Source of the DNA: Macrocybe gigantea
Lineage: Eukaryota; Basidiomycota; Agaricomycetes; Agaricales; Callistosporiaceae
Assembly: GCA_011319805.1 (NCBI GenBank)
Contig: SJRY01000250.1
Location: forward strand, 558,001 to 622,000
Reading direction: 5' to 3'
Length of the DNA: 64,000 nt
This document shows positions 53,509 through 64,000 of the stretch, piece after piece (the stretch's first letter is position 1; every line of letters starts with the position of its first letter). A program made the position numbers and the translations under genes. Under the pieces are notes generated by a model, which saw only the letters and a program-made list of their open reading frames with translations, did no database searches and had not been told where the DNA came from.

Positions 53509-55122
53509 ATGATCGCCAGAATTCGTTCCCAACATGCCAAGGCGAATGCGTCGCCATCCGTGGCTCTTGAAAAAGGTGCCTACAGGCTGCATGCTCCCTC
53601 ATCTTACAAGAGACAACCACGTCGCACGGGCCAGCAACGCAGTCTGGGGCGCGCATTTGGGACGCGACGATTAATGGTCCTTCTCCTGTTGCTCGTCATT
53701 GCCTGCCTCTCCTCCTTCGGCCTTGCATACTACCTGTATACCTCCAGGTGGGAAGCACACACATCGCACGTACCGCGATCCGCTGACGAAATGCCTCGTA
53801 CGACCACAGTAGGGGGCATTGAACACGGCCGTCTCACGCGAGGCAACGAAAAGTACTTGGCATACCTTCCCCACAGCGGTTTTCATAACCAACGCATTGC
53901 CTTCGAAAACGCCCTCATTCTCGCACGCTTGCTCAACCGAACGCTCATCGTACCGCCAATCCGTCTCGGCGATAGGCCCATCAGTTATCACCCCTTTGAT
54001 ACCCTCTCCCGTGTGCTCGCACAATCCAGCAAGGTCGGATTGCGCCACTGCCCCGAAATTCCGGCTTACATGACACTCCCGCCCGAATGCACGGGTTACT
54101 TCGATTATACGCACGTATCATGGAACTGGCTCTTGGACATGTCGCAAATATCATCTCGACAACCGCTGCTTCACGCATGGGATTTCACGCGGGAATGGAT
54201 TTATGATACCATAAGTATTTCTGCTTCAGACGTCCTGACTATCAGGGACAGGTCCTTATATCATTTTCGTTACACCGACTCTGCGAATCATACCGTTTTC
54301 GCCCTCGGAAAATACGAGGAAGCTCTCAGTATTCCGGACCTCGCACTATCCACTGCACGGGTAGTTCACGTCGGGACGCTTTTTGGCTCGTCGCGTCTGC
54401 ACTTGAAAAAACAACAGCATCGCACCATCCGCGAGGAAACCCGTCGAAGCATGTCATTTAGGAATCCCTTCCTTTTGAAACTCGTGAAAGAAGTGATATC
54501 CGAATTGCGTCCTCAATTTTATGGCGTCCACATTAGGATAGGAGATGGTCGCTTTCTGAGGAACCGAGTCCATAACATCCGGACAATATGGCGAACTCTG
54601 CTGCAGACAGCCTTTGACTATCCGTCTGATGAGATAACACAGATGGAAAACGATTTCTGGTCAGTTGCTGAACCGACGGACAATTTGACATTGCTCACCC
54701 CAGCGAACGGAGTCGCGCCCTATGGCCATATCCTTGAACCTTTTAAAGATGTGCTGAACTCTGGAACGCCACGATGCAGGGCTTTGCATCGGCGAGGTCA
54801 CTTGACGCCACTTAACGCGCCCCTGTACATATCAACCGATGCACCAGAAGACTTGAACGATCCTTTGTTTATGGGCTTCTACAACGCATTTCCGTGCACC
54901 TTTCGACTGTCGGATTTTCCGCATGTAATCAGGCTTTTAGACCAGTTGCGAAACGATGACGACGGAGTCAAACTGGGTCCGTTCATGCATTCGTTCATCG
55001 ACGCCATGGTCTTGGGACATGCGGAACGGGTCGTCGTTACGGAGAACAGCACGTATAGTCAATTCGTGCATGACGTTTTGTGGAGAATATATCATGACAA
55101 TCCTATATTGCAACGAGGGTGA
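53509..55122 (+). CDS. O-fucosyltransferase-like glycosyltransferase (CigA-type)
   Basis: An intronless gene, unusual in this window. The chosen start 'MIARIRSQHAKANASPS' leaves room for a promoter; an in-frame ATG at 53458 would add 17 residues. A type II anchor helix 'LMVLLLLLVIACLSSFGLAYYLY' is followed by the Golgi-lumen catalytic part: 'YLAYLPHSGFHNQRIAFENALILARLLNRTLIVPPIRLG', 'FDTLSRVL', 'YGVHIRIGDG' (nucleotide-sugar binding arginine region), 'LYISTDAPEDLNDP' and 'FIDAMVLGHAERVVVTENSTYSQF'. This pattern fits GDP-fucose O-fucosyltransferase-fold proteins that are common in Agaricomycetes. The sugar donor and target are not known. Confidence 0.8.
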   Translation: MIARIRSQHAKANASPSVALEKGAYRLHAPSSYKRQPRRTGQQRSLGRAFGTRRLMVLLLLLVIACLSSFGLAYYLYTSRWEAHTSHVPRSADEMPRTTTVGGIEHGRLTRGNEKYLAYLPHSGFHNQRIAFENALILARLLNRTLIVPPIRLGDRPISYHPFDTLSRVLAQSSKVGLRHCPEIPAYMTLPPECTGYFDYTHVSWNWLLDMSQISSRQPLLHAWDFTREWIYDTISISASDVLTIRDRSLYHFRYTDSANHTVFALGKYEEALSIPDLALSTARVVHVGTLFGSSRLHLKKQQHRTIREETRRSMSFRNPFLLKLVKEVISELRPQFYGVHIRIGDGRFLRNRVHNIRTIWRTLLQTAFDYPSDEITQMENDFWSVAEPTDNLTLLTPANGVAPYGHILEPFKDVLNSGTPRCRALHRRGHLTPLNAPLYISTDAPEDLNDPLFMGFYNAFPCTFRLSDFPHVIRLLDQLRNDDDGVKLGPFMHSFIDAMVLGHAERVVVTENSTYSQFVHDVLWRIYHDNPILQRG

Positions 55123-55498
55123 CTGATTCTCGCCCTCCTCCAATTATGTAGATGGCATTCTATGAATCTCTATGGTTACCTAATCTGTTCACTACAGAGC
55201 AGAGCCAGTCTCTGACGATCTTTAGTCCCAATACCTTAGCCCAGGAGACGGGGCTATGCCATATCAAATGTTTCGCAGTCGGAAACATTTCTGGTCAGGA
55301 GGCGGTTGTGATTGATCAAGCGCTGATGGCTGTTTTCGCTGTCTCCATGGGCCAAATCAGAAAGTGACTTGGTGATGCCACCCACACCTTTTAAAATCTC
55401 TCCTACGTTTCAGTCACCCTCCTTATTGAACCTCCCCAGGATCACTCACGTATCTCAACCTTGAAGGTAGTGCGTTGAGTCGCCAATCGCCCTCCCTC
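55123..55498. other. Intergenic stretch
   Basis: Between the glycosyltransferase stop and VTS1. A 71-codon plus-strand open frame from 55152 has no recognisable feature and is not called. The last 100 bp are pyrimidine-rich and likely contain the VTS1 promoter. Confidence 0.45.
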
Positions 55499-57042
55499 AT
55501 GACCCAACCTGTCGAAACCCAAACGGCTGTGCCAAATTCCACGGCAGAAATAGCTCGTCCCATCGGCGGGCAGGCTCAAGATTCCGGAGCTTTCGTCCAC
55601 GGCCTTGACGTGTGGCTCGAGAATTTCCGCAAATACGAAGTCACTTTGGTACCGTCGCCTTTTGATCGATCTTTCTTCATAACCCTCTGATGATGACTGT
55701 AGCAAGAGGTGACAAAAATCACAGCGGACAACAAATTCAAAACGGAACTCGCTACGGTCGAACAATGTGAGCAGCACGCTGGTATTTCTTATGCCGGACT
55801 GGCAATTCATGTATCGATTGCAGGGTTTTCGGTCCTTTCTGAATCTGAACGCACGGCTACGATTTATACCCTCTTAGGTCGTTCCTCCCAGGATCAGATC
55901 CGGTTCTTTATCACCGTTCTTCAGCAAATGATACGACCTGAGGTCCCGAAACCAGCGACTGGTACGAAGCCTTTCCGAAGCTCACAGTCTGCAATTCTGA
56001 CTTGACGTTCCCTCCAGCAGAAGCCACCGAGGAGCCACCGAAGCTTAAGCAGACTACTAGAAGTCTTCGGCCTCCCAGTCTCAATCTTCCCGAACCCGGA
56101 TCCCCGACTACACCGGCGTCTGAGACGCCTGTGACTGCGAAGGAATCCGCGGCTTTCTTAGCAAACGGACTGACTGGCCAGAATGACAAGGCATCGGGGG
56201 AAACCGATGCTAGCGACGACTCGTCCAAGGAGTCGAAGAGCGCTGTTACCGGTTTGGGACTGGGATCCTTGAATCCATTCCAGCTCAATATGCTTGCTAA
56301 TGCCGGTCTTTCAACGGAGGCTCAGGTTCTGGCGGTTCAATTGGTCATGAGTGGGTTGGTGCAACCCGCAGGAGCGGCAGCACCTCAAGGACAGAAGCAG
56401 GCTCCATCACATCCGTCAAAGAAATCGGCATATCCCGGTGATAACAAGAATTGGCGTACTCCTGCAAGTGCTAAATACCCCGCAAGCGCTCTTAGGAGCA
56501 GCGGGCTGAGAGTCAGCGCATTGAAAAGTGCCGGACTCAAGAGTGCAGGGCTTCAAAGCGCCGGTATACCGAGCTCCGGGTTAAAAAGCAGTGGCTTGGA
56601 CAGCGCTTCGAGCATGGCCACACCTCGTGAAGAAGATTTCGACCCGGAAATGCTGAAGGACATTCCGGCGTGGTTGAGGAGCCTCAGGTTGCATAAATAT
56701 ACAGCATGCTTTGATGGGTTGGCATGGCAGGAAATGATTGTTCTCGATGACGAGAATCTGGAGAAGAAAGGCGTTGCTGCTCTCGGTGCGCGAAGGCGCT
56801 TGCTGAGGACGTTTGAACATGTTCGAAAGCGTATGGGCATTGAGAGCCCTAGCAGTGCGACGCCGACCACGAGCGTTATTCCGCCTCCTCCGAATGATGC
56901 CGCCTCCCCCAACGACGATCCTGTCGTTCCCCATAGTGCCGGCCCGACGACGAAGTTATCCGTCGATTCTCCCGTCTTCACACCGTCCTTCCAAAAGGCT
57001 CCTCAAAGCGCTGCGCCTGCGATCGGCAGCAGTTCTGCATGA
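55499..57042 (+). CDS. VTS1: VTS1, SAM-domain RNA-binding protein (Smaug homolog)
   Basis: Vts1 binds hairpin elements in mRNAs through its SAM domain and recruits decay and repression factors. The N-terminal conserved region reads 'FVHGLDVWLENFRKYEVTL', then after introns 'ITADNKFKTELATVEQ', 'FSVLSESERTATIYTLLGRSSQDQIRFF'. A disordered middle contains a tandem tract of 'KSAGLKSAGLQSAGIPSSGL'. The C-terminal SAM domain is 'MLKDIPAWLRSLRLHKYTACFDGLAWQEM', 'LDDENLEKKGVAALGARRRLLRTFEHVRKRM', including the basic RNA-contacting end. Stop TGA at 57040. Chosen start 'MTQPVETQTA' (ATG 55499). Confidence 0.92.
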
Positions 57043-57290
57043 TTATGGTGCTTCAGTGGGTCGTCGCTGGGTCGACATTCTGACTATCATATATAAATAA
57101 TATATCGATTATGCCGAATGGATACCAATGTAGATTCTGTGTCTTGTGTTGCATCGAGGCAGTTATGTAACCAAATTAAGCGTACATCAGGTCCGTCAGG
57201 TCCATCAATCTGCAAAATACAATTTTACTGTCGACTGTCACGCCTGGTGAGCGCAACGTATGTACAGCCAAGCTTGATATTCGTCGTGAG

Positions 57291-60200
57291 ATGTCCACAA
57301 TGAATCATCTTGCTCCGAGTCTTTCGCCAAATTCGTCTACATCCCTTACGAAGAGTCCGGCGCAATATTCTGTCCATTTTGGCACTCGTGGCAATGCTGA
57401 CGCCTCAATACCGCAAGTCGTAACGCCCTCGTCGTCGAGAACTCGGAATGCTTCGCATTCGTCCAACGCGCGGAAGGTAATGACGTGAATTGGGGTTCCA
57501 ATTTTTGGGTTACGCTGGTTGATCCGCAGGTGAGTCGTCACTTATTCAGCGAAACAGACAAGCTCGACGACGTGACGTTAGACTCAGTCATCTTTTTTTG
57601 CGTGCCCCGCGACAGGTGAGGTGAGCTGGGATCCTCCTGTCGGGCATTTTGTGTATGTTCTGTCCTTTTATATTTGCAACTCGTTCAGCATTTTAATGGG
57701 AACTGCTTAGATTACCACCTAGCAACGACGGTGAATGGTGGGAGTTGGGCGATGATTCCCGAGGCGGCCTCCCTTATTATTATCACACAAAGACGGGAGA
57801 AACAGTATGGGAACGTCCCTCAGGTTTCGTAATTCCCTTGGGAATCATACAGGTGCGATGTGGTCTATATCTATCTGCCTTGTCATAACGTTTCTTTTCA
57901 GAACACTGCGTTGGGTCGTCGTTTATCTCAGAGGGCGGCTAATAATGGTTCGAAGGTCTTTGAGCCAATTACTAAGGACGGCGAGTCTGCGATGCAGGGC
58001 GATCCCAAACCCGGCCACAGAAAAGAACTTTTGGCTCCTCACCAAGTCTCACCGAATGCAAAACCAAGTCCCCGATTTCAGAGGTCGTCCTCTGCCAGCG
58101 AAGCGCGATATCAATCACACAACACGATGCGACGGACCCACGATGATACCCCGCCATTGGCGACTATACCCGGATCAGAAAATTCAGCACCGCCTTCGGG
58201 TGCTGAGGAGAAATCGATCGCAGGCAATGTCGATCAACGTCGGACGCAGAATAACGATACCAAAGAGAGACGCAACAAGGGCGTAAATCTGATGCAGTTG
58301 AACGGCCGTGTCAGGGCACAGTCGTCGCCCTACGTTGCACCAGAGATCAAGCGAGACGCGAGTTTGAGCATATCCAGGGACGGATCATCAGCTTTACGCG
58401 GTGACACTAACTCTCGTATTGGCCTGAAGTCGCCAGCCAGCAGTAGCGTCATGACAACCGAATCGAGTGATCAGCCTGGAAGTGCGGCCTCAGCTTCCAG
58501 TCGATCTTTTCCGGTAAGTCTCGGGCGAGAGTCTGGGCCACCGACCAGTGCCCCGACAGTGGCGGGGAAGAAGATCAGTGCACCCATCCCCAACCATGGT
58601 CAGAACTCGTATCCTTTGGTCACGTATAGCATTTGTTGACTTGTCAGCGTTGTGCCACAGCTGCCAGAATGCAAATGAGCCCAGTCAAAAACAGGGCAAC
58701 CGGAGCACCAATACCAGTCGAACCCCGCATACGACCTTCAACTCAGACGACAGCAACGTTGAGTTCTGGGTAAATTTTTTTTTTTCGTGATACACTAATT
58801 TTATAGAATCTTGAATGGTTGCCTTTGCTTAGGACTTACCCCGTTCTACCTCATGACCTCGCTATGGATATTCAGCAATTTTCCCAGTCAGATTTTGCGC
58901 GACAGTATTTTGCCACGCATCGGATTGGGTTCATCTTCAGGCGCAGAGTTCCCGTAACACAGCTGATGACATGGCAAAAGGTAAAAAGACATTTAACCTC
59001 TCTCATTCAATAATAAACAACGTCACAGGCCCCGTTGAGTTCACCATTGCTCACCTTAAATCGCTCGCTAGCGAAAGACGCCGTCAAAGTTTTCAAGATC
59101 ATCCAACATGTTATGGGTGACCGTGAACTGGAAAGATCTAGTGGACCTTCTTCGGTCAGCAATGCTTCAATGCTCTCACTGAATGGCTCCACGAGCGCGG
59201 TGCTCGAAGTGGAGCGATGGCTTCTCGGAGAAGGCCTTACTCATGGCGAACTTCGTGATGAAATATACAGCCAAGTCATGAAGCAGTTGACGGGAAATCC
59301 TAACCCGTAAGCCTCAATCCGTCGCATGCACCGTCCCCCCACTCATAGGCACAATGTAGAGAAAGCATATTCAAGGGCTGGCAGCTCCTATGTGTCATGT
59401 TAATCACTTTCCCACCTTCAAAAAATTTTGAGGGTTATCTGTCCTCATTTATCCAGAAATACACGACCCAACAAGAAGGACGAGTTGATGTCATGGCGAA
59501 GTACTGTCTTCGTCGTCTAGCCATCATCTCCAAGAAAGGTCCGCGCGGGAAACCCCCGTCTAATGCTGAAATCGAGACTGCTTCGGTGAGTCTATTGATC
59601 GCTTCTATCGGCACTCAACGCTCACGTTGTCATAGGACGCGGCCTTCAACCCGTCGACCTTTGGCGAGTCTCTTGATGCAATAATTAGGCTGCAAGAACG
59701 GAATTACCCTCAGCAAAAGGTTCCGATCATACTTCCTTTCCTCGCTGATGGCATTCTTGCATTGGGGGGCCCTAAGGCTGAGGGTATTTTCCGAGTTCCT
59801 GGAGATGGCGACACCGTTTCGGACCTCAAGCTACGCATTGATCGTGGCTACTATACCCTCGACGGAATCAATGACCCCCATGTCTTGGCGTCTCTCATGA
59901 AACTCTGGTTGAGGGAATTGAGCGACCCTCTTGTCCCAGAAGAAATGTATAACGAATGCATTACCAACGCCAAAGATGCCGAGATCTGTGTCCAAATAGT
60001 CCAACGACTTCCGACGATAAATCGTCGAGTCATTCTGTTCGTCATTAGCTTCTTGCAGCTCTTCTTGGATGAAAAGGCGCAGGATGTCACTAAGATGACA
60101 CCCGCAAACCTTGCTTTGGTGATGGCACCGAATTTGCTACGCTGTAATTCTGACTTGATGTCAGTAGTGTTCACGAATGCTCAGTGAGTGCTTTCTCTGT

Positions 60201-60385
60201 GTTGTCTGGCAACATCCGCTGATCGTTATAGCAGATACGAGCAAATATTCGTTTATAATTTACTGCTCTACTTGAAATGCGACGAAGTGGATCCCGATTA
60301 TACCCCTGTCCACGGTCTCGGGTCTGTTCCAATAGTCCCTGCAGCCAGAATATCGAAATCGCGGTCACGGCGACCGTATCACTGA
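57291..60385 (+). CDS. WW-MyTH4-RhoGAP protein
   Basis: A GTPase-activating protein for Rho-type GTPases. Start 'MSTMNHLAPSLSPNSS'. A WW-like segment is 'DGEWWELGDDSRGGLPYYYHTKTGETVWERP', preceded by 'GEVSWDPPVGHFVLP', suggesting two WW motifs. After a disordered Ser-rich stretch comes the MyTH4 part: 'AKDAVKVFKIIQHVMGDRE', 'LEVERWLLGEGLTHGELRDEIYSQVMKQLTGNPNP', 'LLCVMLITFPPSKNFEGYLSSFI'. The RhoGAP domain follows: 'LALGGPKAEGIFRVPGDGDTVSDLKLRI' (with the catalytic Arg in 'GIFRVPG'), 'VLASLMKLWLRELSDPLVPEEMY', 'MTPANLALVMAPNLLRC'. The combination resembles animal ARHGAP39/Vilse. The end is 'RISKSRSRRPYH'. A Rho GTPase gene lies about 43 kb away in this window. Confidence 0.88.
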
Positions 60386-60536
60386 TGTTGGAAAGTCTTG
60401 GAGGATTGATATCCGCAACTATGAATGAGATACCCTACATAATTCCCTGTTGTAGATACGTAACCGGATATTAGTCGTAATCACTTGGCTATTAGATGTA
60501 TGTGAAATAGAAATATTTTGATTCCTCAGTCATAAT

Positions 60537-61707
60537 TTATGGCAGAGTTGATACGTCTGAATTTTCGCTTTGACTCCCTCCTGGTTCCCAGCGATTGAAT
60601 CCCCATTGGTCATCATCCATGTCTGGGAGCGTATGAGACTTCCATTCGTTCCATTTCTTCACCCGAGGCCGTCTATCTCCTGGAGAAGTGACAAGCACCA
60701 GGGCTTGTTCTATCTCTGTCACCAAGTTCAAAACTTCTTCCTCCGAGTCAGTGTCATCTACCCAAATATTGCTCTGTCTCACTTCGGCTCTCAACGTGTC
60801 GATGACTTTGAGAGTCTGCGAGTCCGATTTGACGCCATTGCGAGCCATCTCCAATAGAGTGTCCCGGATGCCTTTCAAGTCATGGAAGCAGGACCACAGC
60901 GTCATGATCAGCTCGTCGTATGCCTGTGTAGAGCAACCAAAAACGTAAGAGGCAACCGAAAGGTTTTTGGTGTAGTTGAAGATGGCGAGAGCAAGATGAG
61001 GGTCATGATACTTGTCGCGAAATGTACGCATTAGCAGGGACACAGCGTGCGGGTACGTGGGATGCCTCAGCAGCAGATAATTACGCGTCTTGCGGCCGTC
61101 GCTTTCGGGCTTCGGCGACGTTTGGCGTGCATCTTCTTTCTGTGCCTCCTCCTGTCCAAAGACCTCCCGCAAGGCCCAGTCCAGCAGCTCCCGGTCCGAC
61201 TGACACATGTCCACTTGCTCCCTCATGTTGTCCAGGGCCTGGTCCAGTTCCGACGTCCACCTGACGCGCTTCGACTGCCGGCGAAGCTTTTCTAGGATAT
61301 CCTGAAGCCCTTGAATCTTTTCATCCGCGTCCGCTTGCGAGGCATCGTAATTGCCCTTATTTTCGGCAATGGCGTCAAAAATCATGTCGAACATCTCGTC
61401 AAAGGCGGAAATCTCGCGTGCTGTCATAGACTGACGGCTACGCGGCGTAATTGACTTGGATGCATCCGGAATTTCCTTGAGAGCGTGGTCTAACTTGTTG
61501 TACGAGGCAAATATCGATTGCGCGCTGTCGCTGTCCAACCGTGAATTGAGCGATTGGGGAAAACAAAAGAGTAAGGACGAACGCCGCTGTAGACACGTAT
61601 CTCAGGCTTGTGAAGACATGTGCTGTTAATGCCACACCGATGCGATTGAGACGTTGGGTCCGCGATGCGCGACAGCACTGGCTGAAAAGCTCGCGTCTGC
61701 AAAACAT
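60537..61707 (-). CDS. MTF2-like mitochondrial mRNA-processing/translation protein
   Basis: Two exons. The first (ATG 61707) encodes a mitochondrial presequence 'MFCRRELFSQCCRASRTQRL'. A 52-bp intron (donor GTTCGT, acceptor GGACAG) joins 'YVSTAA' to 'DSAQSIFASYNKLDHAL'. Conserved pieces are 'AFDEMFDMIFDAIAE', 'HPTYPHAVSLLMRTFRDKYHDPHLALAIFNYTKNLSVASYVFGCSTQAYDELI' and 'DLKGIRDTLLEMARNGVKSDSQTLKVIDTLR'. This is the Mtf2 C-terminal region, helical-repeat-like. Yeast Mtf2/Nam1 couples mitochondrial transcription and translation. Stop TAA at 60537-60539. Confidence 0.8.
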
Positions 61708-61795
61708 TTTCTGACCAACGTAGTCTCGGAAAAGTCATTTGTCTGTGTGCCAAGCTACATATATACAAACATCACCAAACATATGTCCCCTGCAT

Positions 61796-64000
61796 TCAGT
61801 CGCGAGGCGCGGCTTTAATACGGAGAGGAAGGTTTTCTCCTGATAGCTGTTCACCCTCCAGCGTAGGCAACATCACAAGGCAAGCTTCTCTGCGAAGCTT
61901 CTGATGGTCCGGAGTGGGGGCAAGCTCAAAGTTGTCAATGATTTCTATTGTCAGCGCCTGGACTTCATGTAGGGCAAACCTCCAACCAATGCAAGCCCGC
62001 ACTCCTCCAGCGAATGTCAAGCTGAGCGGATCGAATCAACTGAATGACTACTCAAATAGATGAAATTCAACGCACAGGTTACCATAAACTCCCACATTGG
62101 GTCCTTTGATGTTGTTCCTGAACCAGCGTTCCGGATTGAAGATGTTGGCGTCTTCACCAAAGACATCCGTATTCCTGCGTAGATTTGGTCAAATTTTTCC
62201 GGGATGCACTCCGATTTCCCTCTCACCTATGGTAGCCTGCTATGGAGGCTATGACTTTGATGCCCTTTGGAACCGGTAACTCGCTGATCATTTCACCGTT
62301 CGTCGTCCTGATGGGCTTCGACAAAGGAATCACGTCATCATAAGCGGCCCGCCGATAGTTCTGGTACAGTGCCGGGTGAAAACGCATGGCCTCCTGTAAA
62401 ATGGTCAGGATAAACGCTCGGTCCAACCACAGATCGTATACCTTGAGAACGGCAGCGAGGTAGGGCATGCCCTCCATGTCAGCAGCAGTAAAGTCTCGCG
62501 TGCCGATGCTCTGTTTCGTCTCTCGGATTTCATCTCGTAGTTTCCTCTGCACATCAGGGTGACGTGCGACTTCCAAAAGCACCCAGCACAGTGTGGTCGC
62601 GCTGGTTTCATGGCCTGCAAGCAATATCGTTCTTCGCCGAGATGTCAGCCTGAAACATGGCCATGGCCTTCCCCATCCAAACCTCTCACCGCATCTGAGC
62701 CAACATTTCCTCCTCTGTCAAGCCCGTTGCAGGATTTTCCGACGCATTAGCCTTGACTGCCGTCCATATACGTTCTTAATATATTCAGGGGAGAGAACAG
62801 GCGATGTAGACTGACCTAGAAGCGTGAGGATATCTTTGTTGCCTTTGCCTTGAAGTAGTGCATCCGCCTTGGAGTTAACGAGTTCTCTAGTTATCGCGTT
62901 TGCAAGCTCGGCTGTGTGGCGAGCGTGGGCAAGATTTCGACGCTGAGAATACTTTGACATGAGCTGGAGGACCCAGATCGGCAACACTGTCTGCATGAAT
63001 ATGGACGAATTGGATGGCGAGCCCAGTGTATCATTCCTTCAAATACAGTTCAGATCGAGAGGGGTAACAGTAGGCAGGTTGAATGTTCACATCAAACCGA
63101 AATAAGCTTGCATGAATGGGTTATCTGCTTTGGCTAATGCTCCAAAATGGTAATCAAAGGCAGCTAGATTGTTTTCGTCAAAAACTCGCTGCAAGAACCG
63201 ATGCAAAAGCAACCCACCTTCGCCTATAGAATCCATAGTCGCACGAGACAGCCAAGAGGCCACATTCAGTACAACCGATTGGTCAGAAGAGCTGGCAAGC
63301 ATATCGGCCCACTGTGATGTTAACTGCAGATGGCATGAGCGTTTGCTGTGCTGGAGAAACTTTACAACACCTCAGGAATCAGCGTACATTTGCACCAATC
63401 TTTCTGAATATAGGAACGAATGCCTTTGATTCCGGCGCTGCGGCATGGATAGTCAGTCACTGATGTTGTGTACTAATAGTGTATTTCACCTCCAAATCCA
63501 GGCAGCATGACCTTGCGCTGCCGCTTATGAATTTCACCTAGAACGCAGGTCAATATGGTATAAATGTGCCCAGAGGAAAATGAGAATCCTACCATCTGCC
63601 CAGAGAAGTCCTCTACCCATGAGGACACGAGAGATTTCTGTCCTCTCAGGCCACTTGAGATATCCATAGCCTGTTGGATAGTTGGATCAGCAGAAATTCG
63701 GACAGGCATGAGTGATAATACCCGAAGTATGGAAGATATGCTGGAGAGCTTTAGGGTCTGAAATCAGCAACCTATCTTCCTACATATTACGGAATATGGA
63801 ATTAATCGATCAAGAAGACGAGCGACTATGAGGCATACACCAAACGGTCCTTTGATGCGGACTACGTCGCCGTACAGTTGCTGATATTTGAAGTCGGGCA
63901 CTCCTGCCTGACTCTGGAATATCTCCGGCAGGTTTCCTAGGAAACAGCGCATGAGGAACTGTCATTGAACCTCTTGAGCAAAAAAGACCTTTACCCAACC
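61796..64000 (-). CDS. Cytochrome P450, 5' end beyond the window
   Basis: A heme monooxygenase. The first visible exon ends near 63995; the N-terminal anchor is outside the window. Pieces in order: 'GNLPEIFQSQAGVPDFKYQQLYGDVVRIKGPFG', 'RLLISDPKALQHIFHTSG', 'EISRVLMGRGLLWAD' then 'GEIHKRQRKVMLPGFGGE' (helix C region), I-helix 'MLAGHETSATTLCW', K-helix 'EAMRFHPALYQNYRRA' (Glu-x-x-Arg), 'ANIFNPERWF' and heme loop 'FAGGVRACIGWRFALHE' with the cysteine ligand. The stop is TGA at 61796. Over ten introns. The closest subfamily cannot be named with certainty. Substrate unknown. Confidence 0.88.

Noticed and set aside
1..64000. CRISPR arrays, prophage, rRNA or bacterial operon features
   Set aside because: Not expected in a fungal nuclear segment and no direct repeats with regular spacing were seen.

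Overview
The window reads as nuclear chromosome of a mushroom-type fungus (Basidiomycota, Agaricomycetes). Genes are dense, on both strands, and cut by many introns of about 50-65 bp. Several families are typical of that group: a DUF7330 protein, a divergent G-alpha-like protein, a Git3-type receptor, a CigA-type O-fucosyltransferase-like protein and a Zn2Cys6 regulator. The window holds about 28 protein genes and one decayed Helitron. I saw no rRNA, tRNA or CRISPR array.

Layout. 1-3.5 kb: the 3' end of an unknown gene, an unknown acidic protein, and a membrane-anchored DUF7330 protein on the minus strand. About 3.6-9.4 kb: a Helitron with a broken Rep-helicase gene, lying in what was the shared promoter of the DUF7330 gene and KRI1. 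9.5-18 kb: KRI1 (ribosome assembly), mitochondrial ketopantoate hydroxymethyltransferase, a Rho-family GTPase, mitochondrial ISCA2 (Fe-S assembly), a hemerythrin-like protein and the spliceosomal G-patch factor SPP2. 18-28.5 kb, all minus: a coiled-coil protein, an amino-acid permease, a bacterial-type mannose-1-phosphate guanylyltransferase, a candidate PAXX-like NHEJ factor and a G-alpha-like protein. 29-40 kb: a small mitochondrial protein head-to-head with nicotinamide riboside kinase, a soluble fumarate reductase with a cytochrome b5 tail, a membrane dipeptidase, UCH37 head-to-head with MED31, and a triose-phosphate/nucleotide-sugar type transporter. 40-53.5 kb: a Zn2Cys6 regulator, a seven-helix protein, a Git3-like GPCR, a DUF218 protein, a regulator combining C2H2 fingers with a Zn2Cys6 cluster, and a CECR5-type HAD hydrolase. 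53.5-64 kb: an O-fucosyltransferase-like protein, VTS1, a WW-MyTH4-RhoGAP protein, an MTF2-like mitochondrial factor and a cytochrome P450 cut by the window end.

The genes do not form a pathway cluster. They are mostly housekeeping genes with a signalling theme: G-alpha-like protein, GPCR, Rho GTPase and RhoGAP. Four features recur. (1) Very small exons of 4-21 nt are needed to build conserved motifs. (2) At least six introns appear to begin with GC rather than GT. (3) Single-base frame breaks in several core genes, mostly one base short and two in homopolymers, suggest assembly errors rather than gene death. (4) Short divergent promoters carry GTCACGTG or TGACGTCA palindromes. The most novel candidate is the PAXX-like gene at 24.7-25.8 kb.
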